Assembly (NCBI GenBank): GCA_047125605.1
Contig: CP138932.1
Span: 992,001 to 1,056,000 of the forward strand
Reading direction: 5' to 3'
Length of the DNA stretch: 64,000 nt
Origin: JAKVBK01 sp022447275
GTDB lineage: Bacteria > Pseudomonadota > Alphaproteobacteria > Rhodobacterales > Rhodobacteraceae
Of this stretch, positions 1 to 8,684 are shown in pieces. The notes beneath the pieces were generated by a model. The model saw only the letters and a list, made by a program, of their open reading frames with translations, did no database searches and had not been told where the DNA came from. How positions within the stretch are numbered: position 1 is the stretch's first letter; the number at the start of each line of letters is the position of its first letter. The translations under genes were made by a program, and so were the position numbers.

Positions 1-57
1 GGCGACAACAGTGTAAATGATGTTCCCGAACTCAGGAACCAATCCAACAAGATCCAA
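1..57 (-). CDS. rseP: RseP/RasP-type site-2 intramembrane zinc protease, N-terminal fragment
   Basis: Only the first 19 codons lie in the window. The peptide MDLVGLVPEFGNIIYTVVA matches the start of the family in Rhodobacteraceae, where an acidic residue and a Gly/Pro-rich stretch precede the first membrane segment carrying the HExGH zinc site (outside the window). I chose a TTG start at 57 because a strong Shine-Dalgarno GAAGGGG lies at 64-70 and no other start is available. The gene follows dxr, the usual order in alphaproteobacteria (cdsA-dxr-rseP-bamA). The family cleaves membrane-embedded anti-sigma factors and signal-peptide remnants. The assignment rests on position and a short peptide. 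Confidence 0.75.
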   Translation of the reverse strand, partial: MDLVGLVPEFGNIIYTVVA

Positions 58-86
58 CTTTTTCCCCTTCTGGACGCTTTGTCAGC

Positions 87-1283
87 TCAGTGGCGCAAAC
101 CCGCGGTGGATGCAGCGCGCGCCTCGATCGCCTCGGCCGCATATATTCTGGACACTTGGTCCACCTTATGCACGGCATCAAGGGTGATCGCGGCGTTTTC
201 AAGGCCTCCCTTGGCTGAGAGCGTGTCGAGAACATCTTCGACGACCCCGGCCATATCGGTGAATCGGATCTGGCCCGCGATAAATCCATCAAGCGCCCGC
301 TCCTTTGCGCCGTTGAACGCGGCCCCTGCAAGACCCCGGATATCCATAACCGTGCGCGCCAGCGCCAGCGCCGGCCAGCGCTTGGTACAGGGTGGGCGGA
401 AAGTCAGTGTTGCAATCTGAGCCAGATCAAGCCGCGCCACGGGCAGCTCACGCCGCTCGGGCCAATGCAGAGCATAGCCGATTGCATGGCGCATATCGGG
501 TGGGCCCACATGGGCCATCAACGCCCCATCGTTGAAGCCGACCAACGCATGGATCAGGCTTTCAGGATGGACGACACACTCAATCTGCTCGGGCGCGATA
601 TCGAAAAACTCTCTAGTTTCGATAAGTTCAAGCGACTTATTGAACATGGAAGCGCTGTCGATCGTGATGCGCTGGCCCATATCCCAGTTGGGATGCGATG
701 ACGCCTCGGCCAAAGTTGCATCTGGCAGATTTTCGAGCGGCCAATCGCGAAACGCACCGCCCGATGCGGTGATAATCACCCGCTCGACGGCAGACATCTC
801 TTCACCCACGAGGGCTTGGAAAACGGCGGAATGCTCGCTGTCCACGGGCAGGATGCGGGCCCCGTGGCGGCGCGCAGTGGCCATTAACAGAGGCCCCGCA
901 CAGACAAGGCTTTCCTTATTGGCAAGCGCCAGAGTTGTGCCCTGCTCAAGGGCTGCCAGCCCCGGCGGCAACCCGGCAAAGCCGACAATCGCAGACATGA
1001 TCCAGTCTGCAGGTCTGCGCGCCGCATCTACGAGGGCCTCAGGACCGGCTGCGGTTTCGATCCCCGTGCCCGACAGGAGCGTGCGCAATTCCGGCAAGGC
1101 TTCTTCAAAAGCTGTTACGGCAAGGCTCGCGTTCAAACTGCGGGCCTGCTCTGCAAGCCGCTGCACATTGCGCCCACCGGACAGGGCAACCACCTCATAG
1201 GCGCTCGGATCGCGGGCAATCAGATCGATGGTATTCTCACCGATTGACCCCGTTGCTCCGAAAATACTGACGCGCCGTGTCAT
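87..1283 (-). CDS. dxr: 1-deoxy-D-xylulose 5-phosphate reductoisomerase
   Basis: DXR (IspC) converts DXP to 2-C-methyl-D-erythritol 4-phosphate with NADPH, the first committed step of the MEP isoprenoid pathway, in the cytosol. The 398-residue protein is of normal length. It opens with the NADPH-binding motif SIFGATGSIGENT. It carries LANKESLVCAG and the metal/substrate segment PVDSEHSAVFQAL, then TASGGAFRDWP and the CVVHPESLIHALV region, all hallmarks of the family. The ATG overlaps the cdsA stop by four bases (ATGA), so the two are translationally coupled. Together with uppS in the same operon it links isoprenoid precursor supply to undecaprenyl carrier synthesis. Confidence 0.97.
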   Translation of the reverse strand: MTRRVSIFGATGSIGENTIDLIARDPSAYEVVALSGGRNVQRLAEQARSLNASLAVTAFEEALPELRTLLSGTGIETAAGPEALVDAARRPADWIMSAIVGFAGLPPGLAALEQGTTLALANKESLVCAGPLLMATARRHGARILPVDSEHSAVFQALVGEEMSAVERVIITASGGAFRDWPLENLPDATLAEASSHPNWDMGQRITIDSASMFNKSLELIETREFFDIAPEQIECVVHPESLIHALVGFNDGALMAHVGPPDMRHAIGYALHWPERRELPVARLDLAQIATLTFRPPCTKRWPALALARTVMDIRGLAGAAFNGAKERALDGFIAGQIRFTDMAGVVEDVLDTLSAKGGLENAAITLDAVHKVDQVSRIYAAEAIEARAASTAGLRH

Positions 1284-2068
1284 AGATAAACCTGCGGCAG
1301 CTCAATCAGGAATGAAACCAGCAGCATGAATAATGCCGCCCCCAGAAGCCCGTCAAAACGATCAAACAAGCCGCCATGGCCCGGGATCAGATCAGAACTG
1401 TCCTTCACGCCCATCCGGCGTTTGATCGCGCTTTCCGTAATATCCCCCATTTGCGATGCAAAGGACAAAACGACCGAAACCCAGATGAGGTTCGCGCTGG
1501 CACCGCCAAAGGCCACAAAAAGCCAGCCCACAAAAGCTGCCCCTAGCCAGCCGGCCAATATGCCCGACCACGTTTTCTTGGGGCTGATTGAGGGCCAGAA
1601 CTTCGGCCCTCCAAACGTGCGACCGGCGAAATACCCGGCCACGTCGGTCACAACAACACAGATCACCAGCCAAAAAAGCCACGCCATGCCAAATGTGTCG
1701 CGGAAGGTGATCAGCGCCCACCCTGCCAGCATTACCCCCAGGGCAAACCCGGCAAAGGCCAGTTTCGCCCGTGGGAGCGCAACAGCCCCGGCGAGTGCAG
1801 GCGCCAGCAACAGAGCGACATATGCACCGGACTCAAGCGCCAGTGCAGCTGACAGGGTGGTAGCCGTCAGGACGGCCAGCAACATGCCCGCCGCGCCGTC
1901 CGGCTGAATCATTCGCGACAGCTCCCAAATCATGACGGCGGTTGCGAACACGGTCAGCATCTGGAACCAGATCCCGCCAAACCAGATCGCAAGAACCCCT
2001 ACGGCGATCATCGCAAGGCCCCAGATCACGCGGGGGCGCAAATCATCCCAATTTGACGCGCTAGGCAC
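1280..2068 (-). CDS. cdsA: Phosphatidate cytidylyltransferase (CDP-diacylglycerol synthase)
   Basis: CdsA makes CDP-diacylglycerol from phosphatidate and CTP in the inner membrane, the branch point for phospholipid synthesis. The protein of about 262 residues has several hydrophobic helices and ends with the family signature: KRRMGVKDSSDLIPGHGG followed by LFDRFDG. I chose a GTG start at 2068 because GGAG lies six bases upstream and the resulting N-terminus (MPSASNWDDLRPRVIWG) begins where the family normally does. A second GTG at 2092 would add eight residues. The gene overlaps the uppS stop by eight bases and dxr by four, so the whole cluster is probably one transcript. Confidence 0.95.
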   Translation of the reverse strand: MPSASNWDDLRPRVIWGLAMIAVGVLAIWFGGIWFQMLTVFATAVMIWELSRMIQPDGAAGMLLAVLTATTLSAALALESGAYVALLLAPALAGAVALPRAKLAFAGFALGVMLAGWALITFRDTFGMAWLFWLVICVVVTDVAGYFAGRTFGGPKFWPSISPKKTWSGILAGWLGAAFVGWLFVAFGGASANLIWVSVVLSFASQMGDITESAIKRRMGVKDSSDLIPGHGGLFDRFDGLLGAALFMLLVSFLIELPQVYL

Positions 2069-2786
2069 GGACAGCTCCAAAACGGCGATCACGCCCTTGA
2101 AAGGATTGCAGGATTTTTTCGAACTTCTCCGCCGTAAAGTCGGGCCAGAGCGTGTCGACAAATTCATATTCCGCATAGGCGGATTGCCACAGCAGGAAGT
2201 TGGATATCCGCGCCTCACCGCTGGTCCGGATCACAAGGTCTGGGTCGGGCAACATGCACGTATCCAGAAAACCAGCCAGCGTCTCGGCCCCGACATCTTC
2301 GGGCAGCAGACGCCCAGCAGCCACTTCCACCGCCAGGCGGCGCGTCGCCCGTGTCACCTCATCGCGGCCACCGTAATTGAGCGCGATTGTCAGATGCACA
2401 GTGTCATTGCCTGCGGTTAGCACTTCCAACTCATCCATCAGGCGCACCAGCGATTCATCCAATCGGATCCTGTCCCCGATGAAGCGGACGCGGACGCCGT
2501 TCGTTAAAAGCTTGCTGGCCTCTTTGAGGATGTAGCGCTTGAAAATCGCCATCAGCCCCGAAACTTCGCTCTGTGTGCGTTTCCAATTTTCCGTCGAGAA
2601 GGCAAAGATTGTCAGATAGCGCACGCCCAAACGCGGACAGGATTCAACGATTTCGCGCACACGTCTTGCTCCGGCCTGATGCCCGAACAGACGGGGCCGA
2701 CCCCGCTTTGTGGCCCAACGGCCATTGCCGTCCATGATCAAGGCCACATGCTCGGGCCCGGTCGTCAGACTTTCTGTTTCACTCAA
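2061..2786 (-). CDS. uppS: Isoprenyl (undecaprenyl) diphosphate synthase
   Basis: UppS condenses isopentenyl diphosphate with farnesyl diphosphate to the C55 carrier lipid used for peptidoglycan and polysaccharide export. The signature HVALIMDGNGRWA is at the N-terminus (the Asp is catalytic), followed by GHQAGARRVREIV and TIFAFSTENWKR. Near the C-terminus are DLVIRTSGEARISNFLLWQ and AYAEYEFVDTLWPDF, which carry the diphosphate-binding arginines. I favour a TTG start at 2786 because AAGGAG lies eight bases upstream, giving 241 residues, the usual length. An ATG at 2849 would add 21 unconserved residues. A T-rich-flanked hairpin separates it from frr. Confidence 0.95.
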   Translation of the reverse strand: MSETESLTTGPEHVALIMDGNGRWATKRGRPRLFGHQAGARRVREIVESCPRLGVRYLTIFAFSTENWKRTQSEVSGLMAIFKRYILKEASKLLTNGVRVRFIGDRIRLDESLVRLMDELEVLTAGNDTVHLTIALNYGGRDEVTRATRRLAVEVAAGRLLPEDVGAETLAGFLDTCMLPDPDLVIRTSGEARISNFLLWQSAYAEYEFVDTLWPDFTAEKFEKILQSFQGRDRRFGAVRA

Positions 2787-2851
2787 AATACGGGCTCCTT
2801 CTCCGCCCTGATCGTACAATAACAACGCAAATGCAGTCCGGCAAAACACAG

Positions 2852-2875
2852 AACGGCCCCGTTTTTGGGACCGTT
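2852..2875 (-). terminator. Hairpin between frr and uppS, possible terminator or processing site
   Basis: On the minus strand the eight-base arms AACGGTCC and GGGCCGTT pair with one G-T or C-A type mismatch around an A-rich loop. They are followed by CTGTGTTTTG. The T-run is interrupted, so it may attenuate or mark an mRNA end rather than terminate fully. It begins a few bases after the frr stop codon. Confidence 0.4.
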
Positions 2876-2881
2876 CAGGCT

Positions 2882-3448
2882 TCAGACCTGCATGATTTCT
2901 TCCTGTTTCGTTTCAAGCGCCTTGTCGACCAGCGCAATATGCGTATCGGTCATTTCCTGCACTTCGTCCGTCCACAGCTTGTGCTCATCTTCAGACAGGC
3001 CGTCGGCTTTGGCTTTCTTGAGCTCCTGCATGCCGGCCTGACGCACATTGCGCACCGCCACCCGCGCACTTTCCGCGTATTGGGCGGCAACTTTTGTAAG
3101 CTCGCGCCGGCGTTCTTCGTTCAGCTCCGGGATGGGCAGCATAATGATGGTGCCGTTGGTCTGGGGATTGATGCCCAAGCCGGACTCGCGGATGGCTTTC
3201 TCGACCTTCCCCACAAGGGACTTGTCCCAGACATTCACGGTCACCATGCGCGGCTCGGGTACGTTTACCGTGCCAACCTGGTTGATCGGCGTGGGACTGC
3301 CATATGCGTCTACCATGACCGGCTCCAACATCGAGCCTGATGCCCTGCCCGTGCGCAAGCTTTGGAATTCCATCCGCAACGCTGAGAGCGCCCCGTCCAT
3401 GCGGCGCTGCAAATCATCGGTGTCCAGTTCAAAATCTTCTTCAGACAT
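2882..3448 (-). CDS. frr: Ribosome recycling factor
   Basis: RRF acts with EF-G in the cytosol to split post-termination ribosomes. The protein has about 188 residues, the normal size. It contains RTGRASGSMLEPVMVDAYGS, then NQVGTVNVPEPRM, the GLGINPQTNGTIIMLPIPEL core and the ELTKVAAQYAESARVAVRNV helix, all typical of RRF. There are two in-frame ATGs six bases apart. I chose the second (3448) because AGGA lies eight bases before it but only two before the first (3454). The gene follows pyrH with a gap of about 170 bases, the standard pyrH-frr order. Confidence 0.97.
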   Translation of the reverse strand: MSEEDFELDTDDLQRRMDGALSALRMEFQSLRTGRASGSMLEPVMVDAYGSPTPINQVGTVNVPEPRMVTVNVWDKSLVGKVEKAIRESGLGINPQTNGTIIMLPIPELNEERRRELTKVAAQYAESARVAVRNVRQAGMQELKKAKADGLSEDEHKLWTDEVQEMTDTHIALVDKALETKQEEIMQV

Positions 3449-3618
3449 GCTCATTGTCCTGTTTGCCGTATGTGGGACCCTGAATGGATCCTCTCTGTTC
3501 TAACTTCATTGATCGCGCAATGTGAAGCGATCGCTCAAAAACTTTGCGGTTCAGGGCAAAGACACAGTGTGTGCCATGACGCAAATGCCGGGATGTCGGA
3601 AACACAGACGCGTTCCGA

Positions 3619-4380
3619 TCAGCCCCCGTGAACGCGCGTGTAAGTGCCCTCGCCCGCCAGAATGCCCCGGAAGCCACCGGGCTCATCAAGACTGAAAACA
3701 ATGATGGGCAGGTCATTGTCGCGGGCCAGTGCAATCGCTGAGGCATCCATCACCTTGAGGTGCTTGGCGAGGCAATCATCATAGCTGATCGTATCATAGC
3801 GCACAGCATCGTCATGCTTGGCCGGATCCTTGTCGTAGACGCCGTCCACTTTCGTTCCCTTGAAGATCGCTTCGCAGGCCATTTCATTGGCACGCAGCGT
3901 GGCGGCCGTGTCCGTCGTGAAATACGGGTTGCCGGTACCCGCGGCAAAGATGCAGACCCGCGATTTCTCGAGGTGGCGCACGGCGCGGCGGCGAATGTAG
4001 GGCTCGCAAACCTGATCCATGGGGATCGCGCTGATCACACGGGTAAACACGCCCAACTCTTCGAGCGCCGATTGCATGCCGAGCGCATTCATCACCGTTG
4101 CCAGCATACCCATGTAATCCGCCGTCGTCCGCTCCATCCCCTGAGCCGAGCCCTGCAACCCCCGGAAAATATTCCCGCCGCCAATCACCATGCAAATCTC
4201 AACACCCAGATCATGCACCGACTTCACCTCATTGGCGATCCGCTGCACGGTGGGCGGGTGCAGCCCAAATCCCTGGTCCCCCATCAGGGCTTCCCCGGAA
4301 ATCTTGAGCATCACGCGTTTGTAGGTGGGCTTCGGGAGGGTGCTGCCGTTCTCTTGCGAGCCTGTTTCCGTATTGGCCAT
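3619..4380 (-). CDS. pyrH: Uridylate kinase (UMP kinase)
   Basis: PyrH phosphorylates UMP to UDP in pyrimidine nucleotide synthesis and is a hexameric amino-acid-kinase-fold enzyme. Visible motifs are RVMLKISGEALMGDQGFG, the MVIGGGNIFRG phosphate-binding loop, GMERTTADYMGMLATVMNAL and GTGNPYFTTDTAATLRA. The open frame extends to 4440, but GGGGAG seven bases before the ATG at 4380 marks that start and gives 253 residues. The first 17 or so residues (Ser/Thr/Gly-rich) form a short tail before the conserved core. The gene is divergent from miaA, leaving a 96-base shared upstream region. Confidence 0.96.
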   Translation of the reverse strand: MANTETGSQENGSTLPKPTYKRVMLKISGEALMGDQGFGLHPPTVQRIANEVKSVHDLGVEICMVIGGGNIFRGLQGSAQGMERTTADYMGMLATVMNALGMQSALEELGVFTRVISAIPMDQVCEPYIRRRAVRHLEKSRVCIFAAGTGNPYFTTDTAATLRANEMACEAIFKGTKVDGVYDKDPAKHDDAVRYDTISYDDCLAKHLKVMDASAIALARDNDLPIIVFSLDEPGGFRGILAGEGTYTRVHGG

Positions 4381-4476
4381 CTCTGCGCTCCCCATACTTG
4401 ATATTCGCGTTGTTCTGTCGGAAAACGCGACTTCGTTCAACCCGCCGTCTTAGGCTTGATCCGGAAAATGCGTGGT

Positions 4477-5343
4477 ATGCCAATCCCAAGCCTTCCAGTC
4501 GATCAGCCCGTGTTGATCGCTGGCCCAACTGCCAGCGGCAAATCTGCCCTCGCCTTGGAAATTGCCGCGCGACAGGGCGGTGTAATTGTCAATGCAGACG
4601 CGCTGCAGGTCTATGCGCCTTGGCGCATCCTAACCGCGCGCCCCAGCGCACAGGATGAGGCCGCCGCGCCCCACAGGCTTTATGGGCATGTGGGGCGGTG
4701 GCAGGATTACTCCGTTGGCCATTGGCAAAAAGAGGTCAGCGCCCTTTTGTCTGAGGGCGTGCGTCCGATCATTGTGGGAGGCACGGGCCTCTATTTTTCC
4801 GCGCTGACAGAAGGCCTATCGGACATCCCCGCCATTTCGCCGGCGGTGCGGGAACGTGCCAATGCCATGGCCCTTGGCGACATGCAGGCCGCGCTGCACC
4901 CCGAGACCGCAGACCGTCTCGACCTGTCGAACCGGGCACGGGTTCAGCGCGCTTGGGAAGTCGCCGAGGAGACGGGCACCGCGCTGCACGTCTGGCATGC
5001 CCATAAGCCAGCACCGCTGATTCCATTGTCTCAGGCAACGGCCCTGCTGATCGACGCCCCGAAATCCTTCCTCACCCCGCGCATTGAGCAACGCTTTGAG
5101 GCCATGCTCGCCGCAGGCGCTTTGGAGGAGGCCCGCGATAACATGAATGATTTCAATGTGTCACGGCCCGCAGATAAGGCAATCGGCGCGCCAGAGCTGA
5201 TCGCGCATCTGCGCGGAGAGATCTCATTGGAAGCCGCGCGCGAACGTGCGGTGATTGCGACACGGCAATATGCCAAACGGCAACGCACATGGTTCAAAGC
5301 GAGGATGTCGGACTGGCAACACCTGTCTGCTGATACAATTTGA
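4477..5343 (+). CDS. miaA: tRNA dimethylallyltransferase
   Basis: MiaA transfers a dimethylallyl group to N6 of A37 in tRNAs reading UNN codons. The protein shows the P-loop LIAGPTASGKSALALEIA at the N-terminus, then NADALQVYAPWRILTARPS (DSxQ-like segment), then IIVGGTGLYFSAL. Near the C-terminus is IATRQYAKRQRTWFKAR, the tRNA-contact motif. Three in-frame starts are close together: TTG 4456, ATG 4468 and ATG 4477. I prefer 4477 because GGAAA sits nine bases upstream and the family begins just before the P-loop. It is transcribed away from pyrH. Confidence 0.96.
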   Translation: MPIPSLPVDQPVLIAGPTASGKSALALEIAARQGGVIVNADALQVYAPWRILTARPSAQDEAAAPHRLYGHVGRWQDYSVGHWQKEVSALLSEGVRPIIVGGTGLYFSALTEGLSDIPAISPAVRERANAMALGDMQAALHPETADRLDLSNRARVQRAWEVAEETGTALHVWHAHKPAPLIPLSQATALLIDAPKSFLTPRIEQRFEAMLAAGALEEARDNMNDFNVSRPADKAIGAPELIAHLRGEISLEAARERAVIATRQYAKRQRTWFKARMSDWQHLSADTI

Positions 5344-5532
5344 GGCAGAAAAGCGCTTGCTCTGACCGCTATTTAAAGGGGGCGTTCCGGCTTGATCCCC
5401 AATATATTGACGTCGGCACAACACCGACTTCGAGCAGCTTAACATATTGTTAATCAATGACTTGATCCAGCATCCCAGATCGCGTTTTGTGGCGTGCAAG
5501 CAAACGCCAGCCAGCAAGGATCTGTCAGAGCA

Positions 5533-6516
5533 GTGACGTCACTCCCGCCGCAAACTTCGATCAAGCCCGTGCGGATGACGCCCCTGCAGGCCCTTACGAA
5601 GGGCCCGCGCTGGCGCTCGGAGGCAATGCGGTCTTACCGCTCTGACTTGTTGCTTTGGATCACGCGGGGCCAAGGCCGCATAACCGTTGCTGGCGTAACT
5701 AAAGGGTTTGGGCCCCATAACGCCGTTTGGCTTCCAGCGGGGACAATGCATGGTATTCAGGTCAGCTCGGCCGTTTTTGGAACAGCATGTTTCCTTGCAC
5801 CAGAGTGTAGTCCCGCCACCATGCCAGACGGACCGCGCCATTTGCGAATTCGGGATGGTGCTGCGCAGGGATTGCTCAGCGCCCATCTCGATGATCTTCA
5901 AAGGGAGAGCGCGCTGACAAACATTGCCTCAGATCGCGCGCTGGATTGTCATCTTGGGCTGATCTCCGTTTGGTTTGAACGGCAAAACCTCCAGGAGGAT
6001 GTCACCGGTGACATGAGCGCGGCTGAAAGGCTGATGCAACGCTACACCGACCTGATCGAGCGACAAATCATGACAGGCCTGTCTGCAGGCGAATACGCCA
6101 CCGCGTTGGGCGTTACGATCAGCCATCTATCGCGCGTGTGCCGGACCACATGCGGGCGCACGGCCCATGATCTTTTGGCAGACCGCATCACCTTTGAGGC
6201 GCGCCGACTGCTGGCCGATACCGACCTTCCGATCAAGCGGATCTCCGAAATGTTGGGCTTTGGCTCACCCGCTTATTTCACGCGCGCCTTCCAGAATCGC
6301 ACGGGCCAAACCCCCTCTGCATTCAGAGACACGCGGACAGAACGTAGCGCTGCACAAGATGATCGGCCGCGTACTGCCTTGGCGCCTCGTGAAATACCTG
6401 CCTCTCAACGGCACGCAAGAATGAGCCAAACCAGCAATCTTGGCGATGAGGGTTTGCGTCATAGCACTGGTAAAAAACGCTTTTCCGGATGGCCATTGCG
6501 CTTTGGAAGTGATTGA
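5533..6516 (+). CDS. AraC-family transcriptional regulator
   Basis: The N-terminal part (about 110 residues) looks like a cupin-type AraC ligand domain, with SDLLLWITRGQGRITVAGV and NAVWLPAGTMHGIQ. The C-terminal part carries the double helix-turn-helix: GEYATALGVTISHLSRVCR, then LPIKRISEMLGFGSPAYFTR and the closing FQNRTGQTPSAFRD. About 65 residues follow that motif, longer than usual and of no recognised type. The start is uncertain: GTG 5533 has AAGGA 12 bases upstream, GTG 5494 has none, and ATG 5575 is also possible. It lies upstream of and parallel to the peptide-type ABC importer genes and may regulate them; its ligand cannot be told from sequence. Confidence 0.85.
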   Translation: MTSLPPQTSIKPVRMTPLQALTKGPRWRSEAMRSYRSDLLLWITRGQGRITVAGVTKGFGPHNAVWLPAGTMHGIQVSSAVFGTACFLAPECSPATMPDGPRHLRIRDGAAQGLLSAHLDDLQRESALTNIASDRALDCHLGLISVWFERQNLQEDVTGDMSAAERLMQRYTDLIERQIMTGLSAGEYATALGVTISHLSRVCRTTCGRTAHDLLADRITFEARRLLADTDLPIKRISEMLGFGSPAYFTRAFQNRTGQTPSAFRDTRTERSAAQDDRPRTALAPREIPASQRHARMSQTSNLGDEGLRHSTGKKRFSGWPLRFGSD

Positions 6517-6888
6517 GAACACGCGCGCATCTTGGCCCAGACTCGCGTCGCGTAACGTTTTTGCAGTCGTCACTGGCGCGTAGACCAACCTTTATATCAG
6601 CCATCTCCACACATTTTTACGGATGCGATCGTAGATTTTATTCGCTTTCTTACGGTCTTTGCTTGCGTCTTGCCGTCATGTCGTTTTTGCTACGGGTGTA
6701 TGTCGCTTTTTGACCGCCAAAAAACGGCTCGCACGTTGACGCTTAGGAACACTTCGTGCCCTCTAGACCTATTGGAGACTGCCACGGGCCAAGGCCGGCC
6801 CAGAAAACAGAAACAGGCTCAATCGGCTGGACAGGAAAAAGAACAAATAAAGCCAGTGAACTCAGATATATATCACAGGGAGAATGAT
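6517..6888 (+). other. Intergenic region upstream of the ABC importer operon
   Basis: This 372-base stretch contains no credible gene. It is less G+C-rich than its surroundings, with T-rich runs between about 6600 and 6720. It must hold the promoter and leader of the binding-protein gene, but I could not pick a convincing -35/-10 pair. A good Shine-Dalgarno AGGGAG lies at 6877-6882, six bases before the binding-protein ATG. Confidence 0.5.
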
Positions 6889-8562
6889 ATGACGCGCCCG
6901 ACAAATCACGGAAAGCAAGCCCATCCCGGTGCCCTGCTCTACGCAAAGGAATATCAGGAAGGCAAAATGGACCGCCGTGAATTCATGGCCCGTGCAACCG
7001 CACTGGGTGTTACGGCAACGGCGGCGTATGGCCTGATTGGAGCGTCCGCGCCTGCCCATGCCGGCGGCCACGCCCAGCAGGGCGGCACCTTGCGCATGCA
7101 GATGGAAGTACGCGCCCTGAAGGACCCGCGCACTTTCGACTGGACGCAAATCGCCACGTTTACCGCTGGCTGGCTCGAGTATCTGGTGGAATACAACTCC
7201 GATGGTTCTTTCAAGCCGATGCTGCTTGAAGGCTGGTCTGCAAATGATGACGCGACCGAATTCACGCTGAATGTCCGCAAGGGCGTAAAGTGGAACAACG
7301 GGGATGATTTCACCGCTGACGACGTGGCTCGCAACATTGCAGGCTGGTGCGAAAAGGATGTGGAAGGCAATTCCATGGCCGGCCGCATGGCGTCCCTGAT
7401 CGATCCTGCCACGAACAAGGCCGCAGACGGCGCCATCACTGTTGTCGACAGTCACACCGTGATGCTGAAGCCCTCGGTGCCTGACATCACCCTGATCCCG
7501 GGCATGGCGGATTATCCTGCTGCAATCGTGCATGCCTCGCACTCTGCCGACACCATGCTGTCCAACCCGGTTGGCACTGGCTACATGAAGCCCGAGTCGC
7601 TCGAAGTGGGCGTGAAATCGGTGCTGGTGCGCAACGAAGATCACGAGTGGTGGGGATATGCTGCTGACAAGGGCGGCTTCCTCGATCGGATCGAATTCAT
7701 CGACTACGGCACCGACCCGGCCGCGTTCGTGTCTGCCTTCGAAGCAGAAGAGATCGATCTCAACTGGGAATCCGTTGGTGAGTTCGTTGATCTGTTCGAT
7801 GCGCTCGGCCTGACTCGTTCGGAAGTGCCTTCGGGCTTCACAATCGTGATCCGTCCGAACCAGTTGGCGGAAGATGAAAACGGGAACAAGATCTATGGCG
7901 ATAAGCGGGTGCGTCAGGCGCTTGCAATGGCCGTAGACAACGCCGTCTGCCTCGAACTGGGCATGGCAGGCTACGGTATTCCGGCCGACAACAGCCACGT
8001 GGGCCCGATGCATCCGGAATACGATCCGGCTGTCACCCGCCTGCCCTATGATCCTGCAAAGGCAAAAGCCCTGATGGAAGAGGCTGGCATGGCCGATTTC
8101 GAGCATGAACTGCTTTCGATCGACGATGACTGGCGCAAGAACACCACCGACGCGGTGGCCGCACAGCTGCGCGACGCTGGGATCAATGTCACCCGCAAGA
8201 TCCTTCCGGGCTCCACGTTCTGGAACGATTGGGCGAAGTACCCCTTCAGCTCAACGAACTGGAACCACCGTCCGCTGGGCACGCAGGTGCTGGCGCTCGC
8301 GTACCGTTCGGGCGAGGCCTGGAACGAATCCGGCTTTGCAAATGCTGAGTTCGACAGCCTGCTCGCGGAAGCAAACTCCATTGCGGACTCAGACGAGCGT
8401 CGCAAGGTGATGAGCAAGCTGCAAAGCATCATGATCGACGAAGGTGTCACGATCCAGCCCTATTGGCGGACCGCCATCCGGCACTACAGCGATCGGGTCA
8501 CCGGTGTAGACAAGCACATCGCCGATCTGCCGCAGATCTACAAATGGGCCATCAAAGCCTGA
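6889..8562 (+). CDS. ABC transporter periplasmic substrate-binding protein, family 5 (oligopeptide type), Tat-exported
   Basis: This is a 557-residue solute-binding protein of the peptide/nickel (DppA/OppA-like) family. Residues 27-58 form a twin-arginine signal (MDRREFMARATALGV, RR at 29-30) ending in an APAHA cleavage site near 58. About 26 residues precede the Tat motif. Mature-domain features are LVEYNSDGSFKPMLLEGWS, FTLNVRKGVKWNNGDDFTAD and RVRQALAMAVDN, all typical of family 5. A strong Shine-Dalgarno (AGGGAG) supports the ATG at 6889. A stem-loop follows the stop, which usually leaves more binding-protein message than permease message. The ligand is unknown; small peptides are the default guess. 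Confidence 0.93.
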   Translation: MTRPTNHGKQAHPGALLYAKEYQEGKMDRREFMARATALGVTATAAYGLIGASAPAHAGGHAQQGGTLRMQMEVRALKDPRTFDWTQIATFTAGWLEYLVEYNSDGSFKPMLLEGWSANDDATEFTLNVRKGVKWNNGDDFTADDVARNIAGWCEKDVEGNSMAGRMASLIDPATNKAADGAITVVDSHTVMLKPSVPDITLIPGMADYPAAIVHASHSADTMLSNPVGTGYMKPESLEVGVKSVLVRNEDHEWWGYAADKGGFLDRIEFIDYGTDPAAFVSAFEAEEIDLNWESVGEFVDLFDALGLTRSEVPSGFTIVIRPNQLAEDENGNKIYGDKRVRQALAMAVDNAVCLELGMAGYGIPADNSHVGPMHPEYDPAVTRLPYDPAKAKALMEEAGMADFEHELLSIDDDWRKNTTDAVAAQLRDAGINVTRKILPGSTFWNDWAKYPFSSTNWNHRPLGTQVLALAYRSGEAWNESGFANAEFDSLLAEANSIADSDERRKVMSKLQSIMIDEGVTIQPYWRTAIRHYSDRVTGVDKHIADLPQIYKWAIKA

Positions 8563-8577
8563 TCGGCCCCTGACTCA

Positions 8578-8605
8578 GGCCGCGTCCGGGAAACCGGGCG
8601 CGGCC
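8578..8605 (+). terminator. Strong stem-loop between binding-protein and permease genes
   Basis: Arms GGCCGCGTCCGG and CCGGGCGCGGCC pair over 12 positions with one mismatch around a GAAA loop, followed by TCTTTCTCT. It sits 16 bases after the binding-protein stop and 80 bases before the permease. In ABC importer operons such elements act as partial terminators or 3-prime stabilisers that raise binding-protein expression relative to permeases. Confidence 0.75.
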
Positions 8606-8684
8606 TCTTTCTCTGAGCCCGTGCGATCCAGACGCATCCGCCAAGAGGTGTGCTGCCGGGTTATGGCTACCAATGGGAGCACCA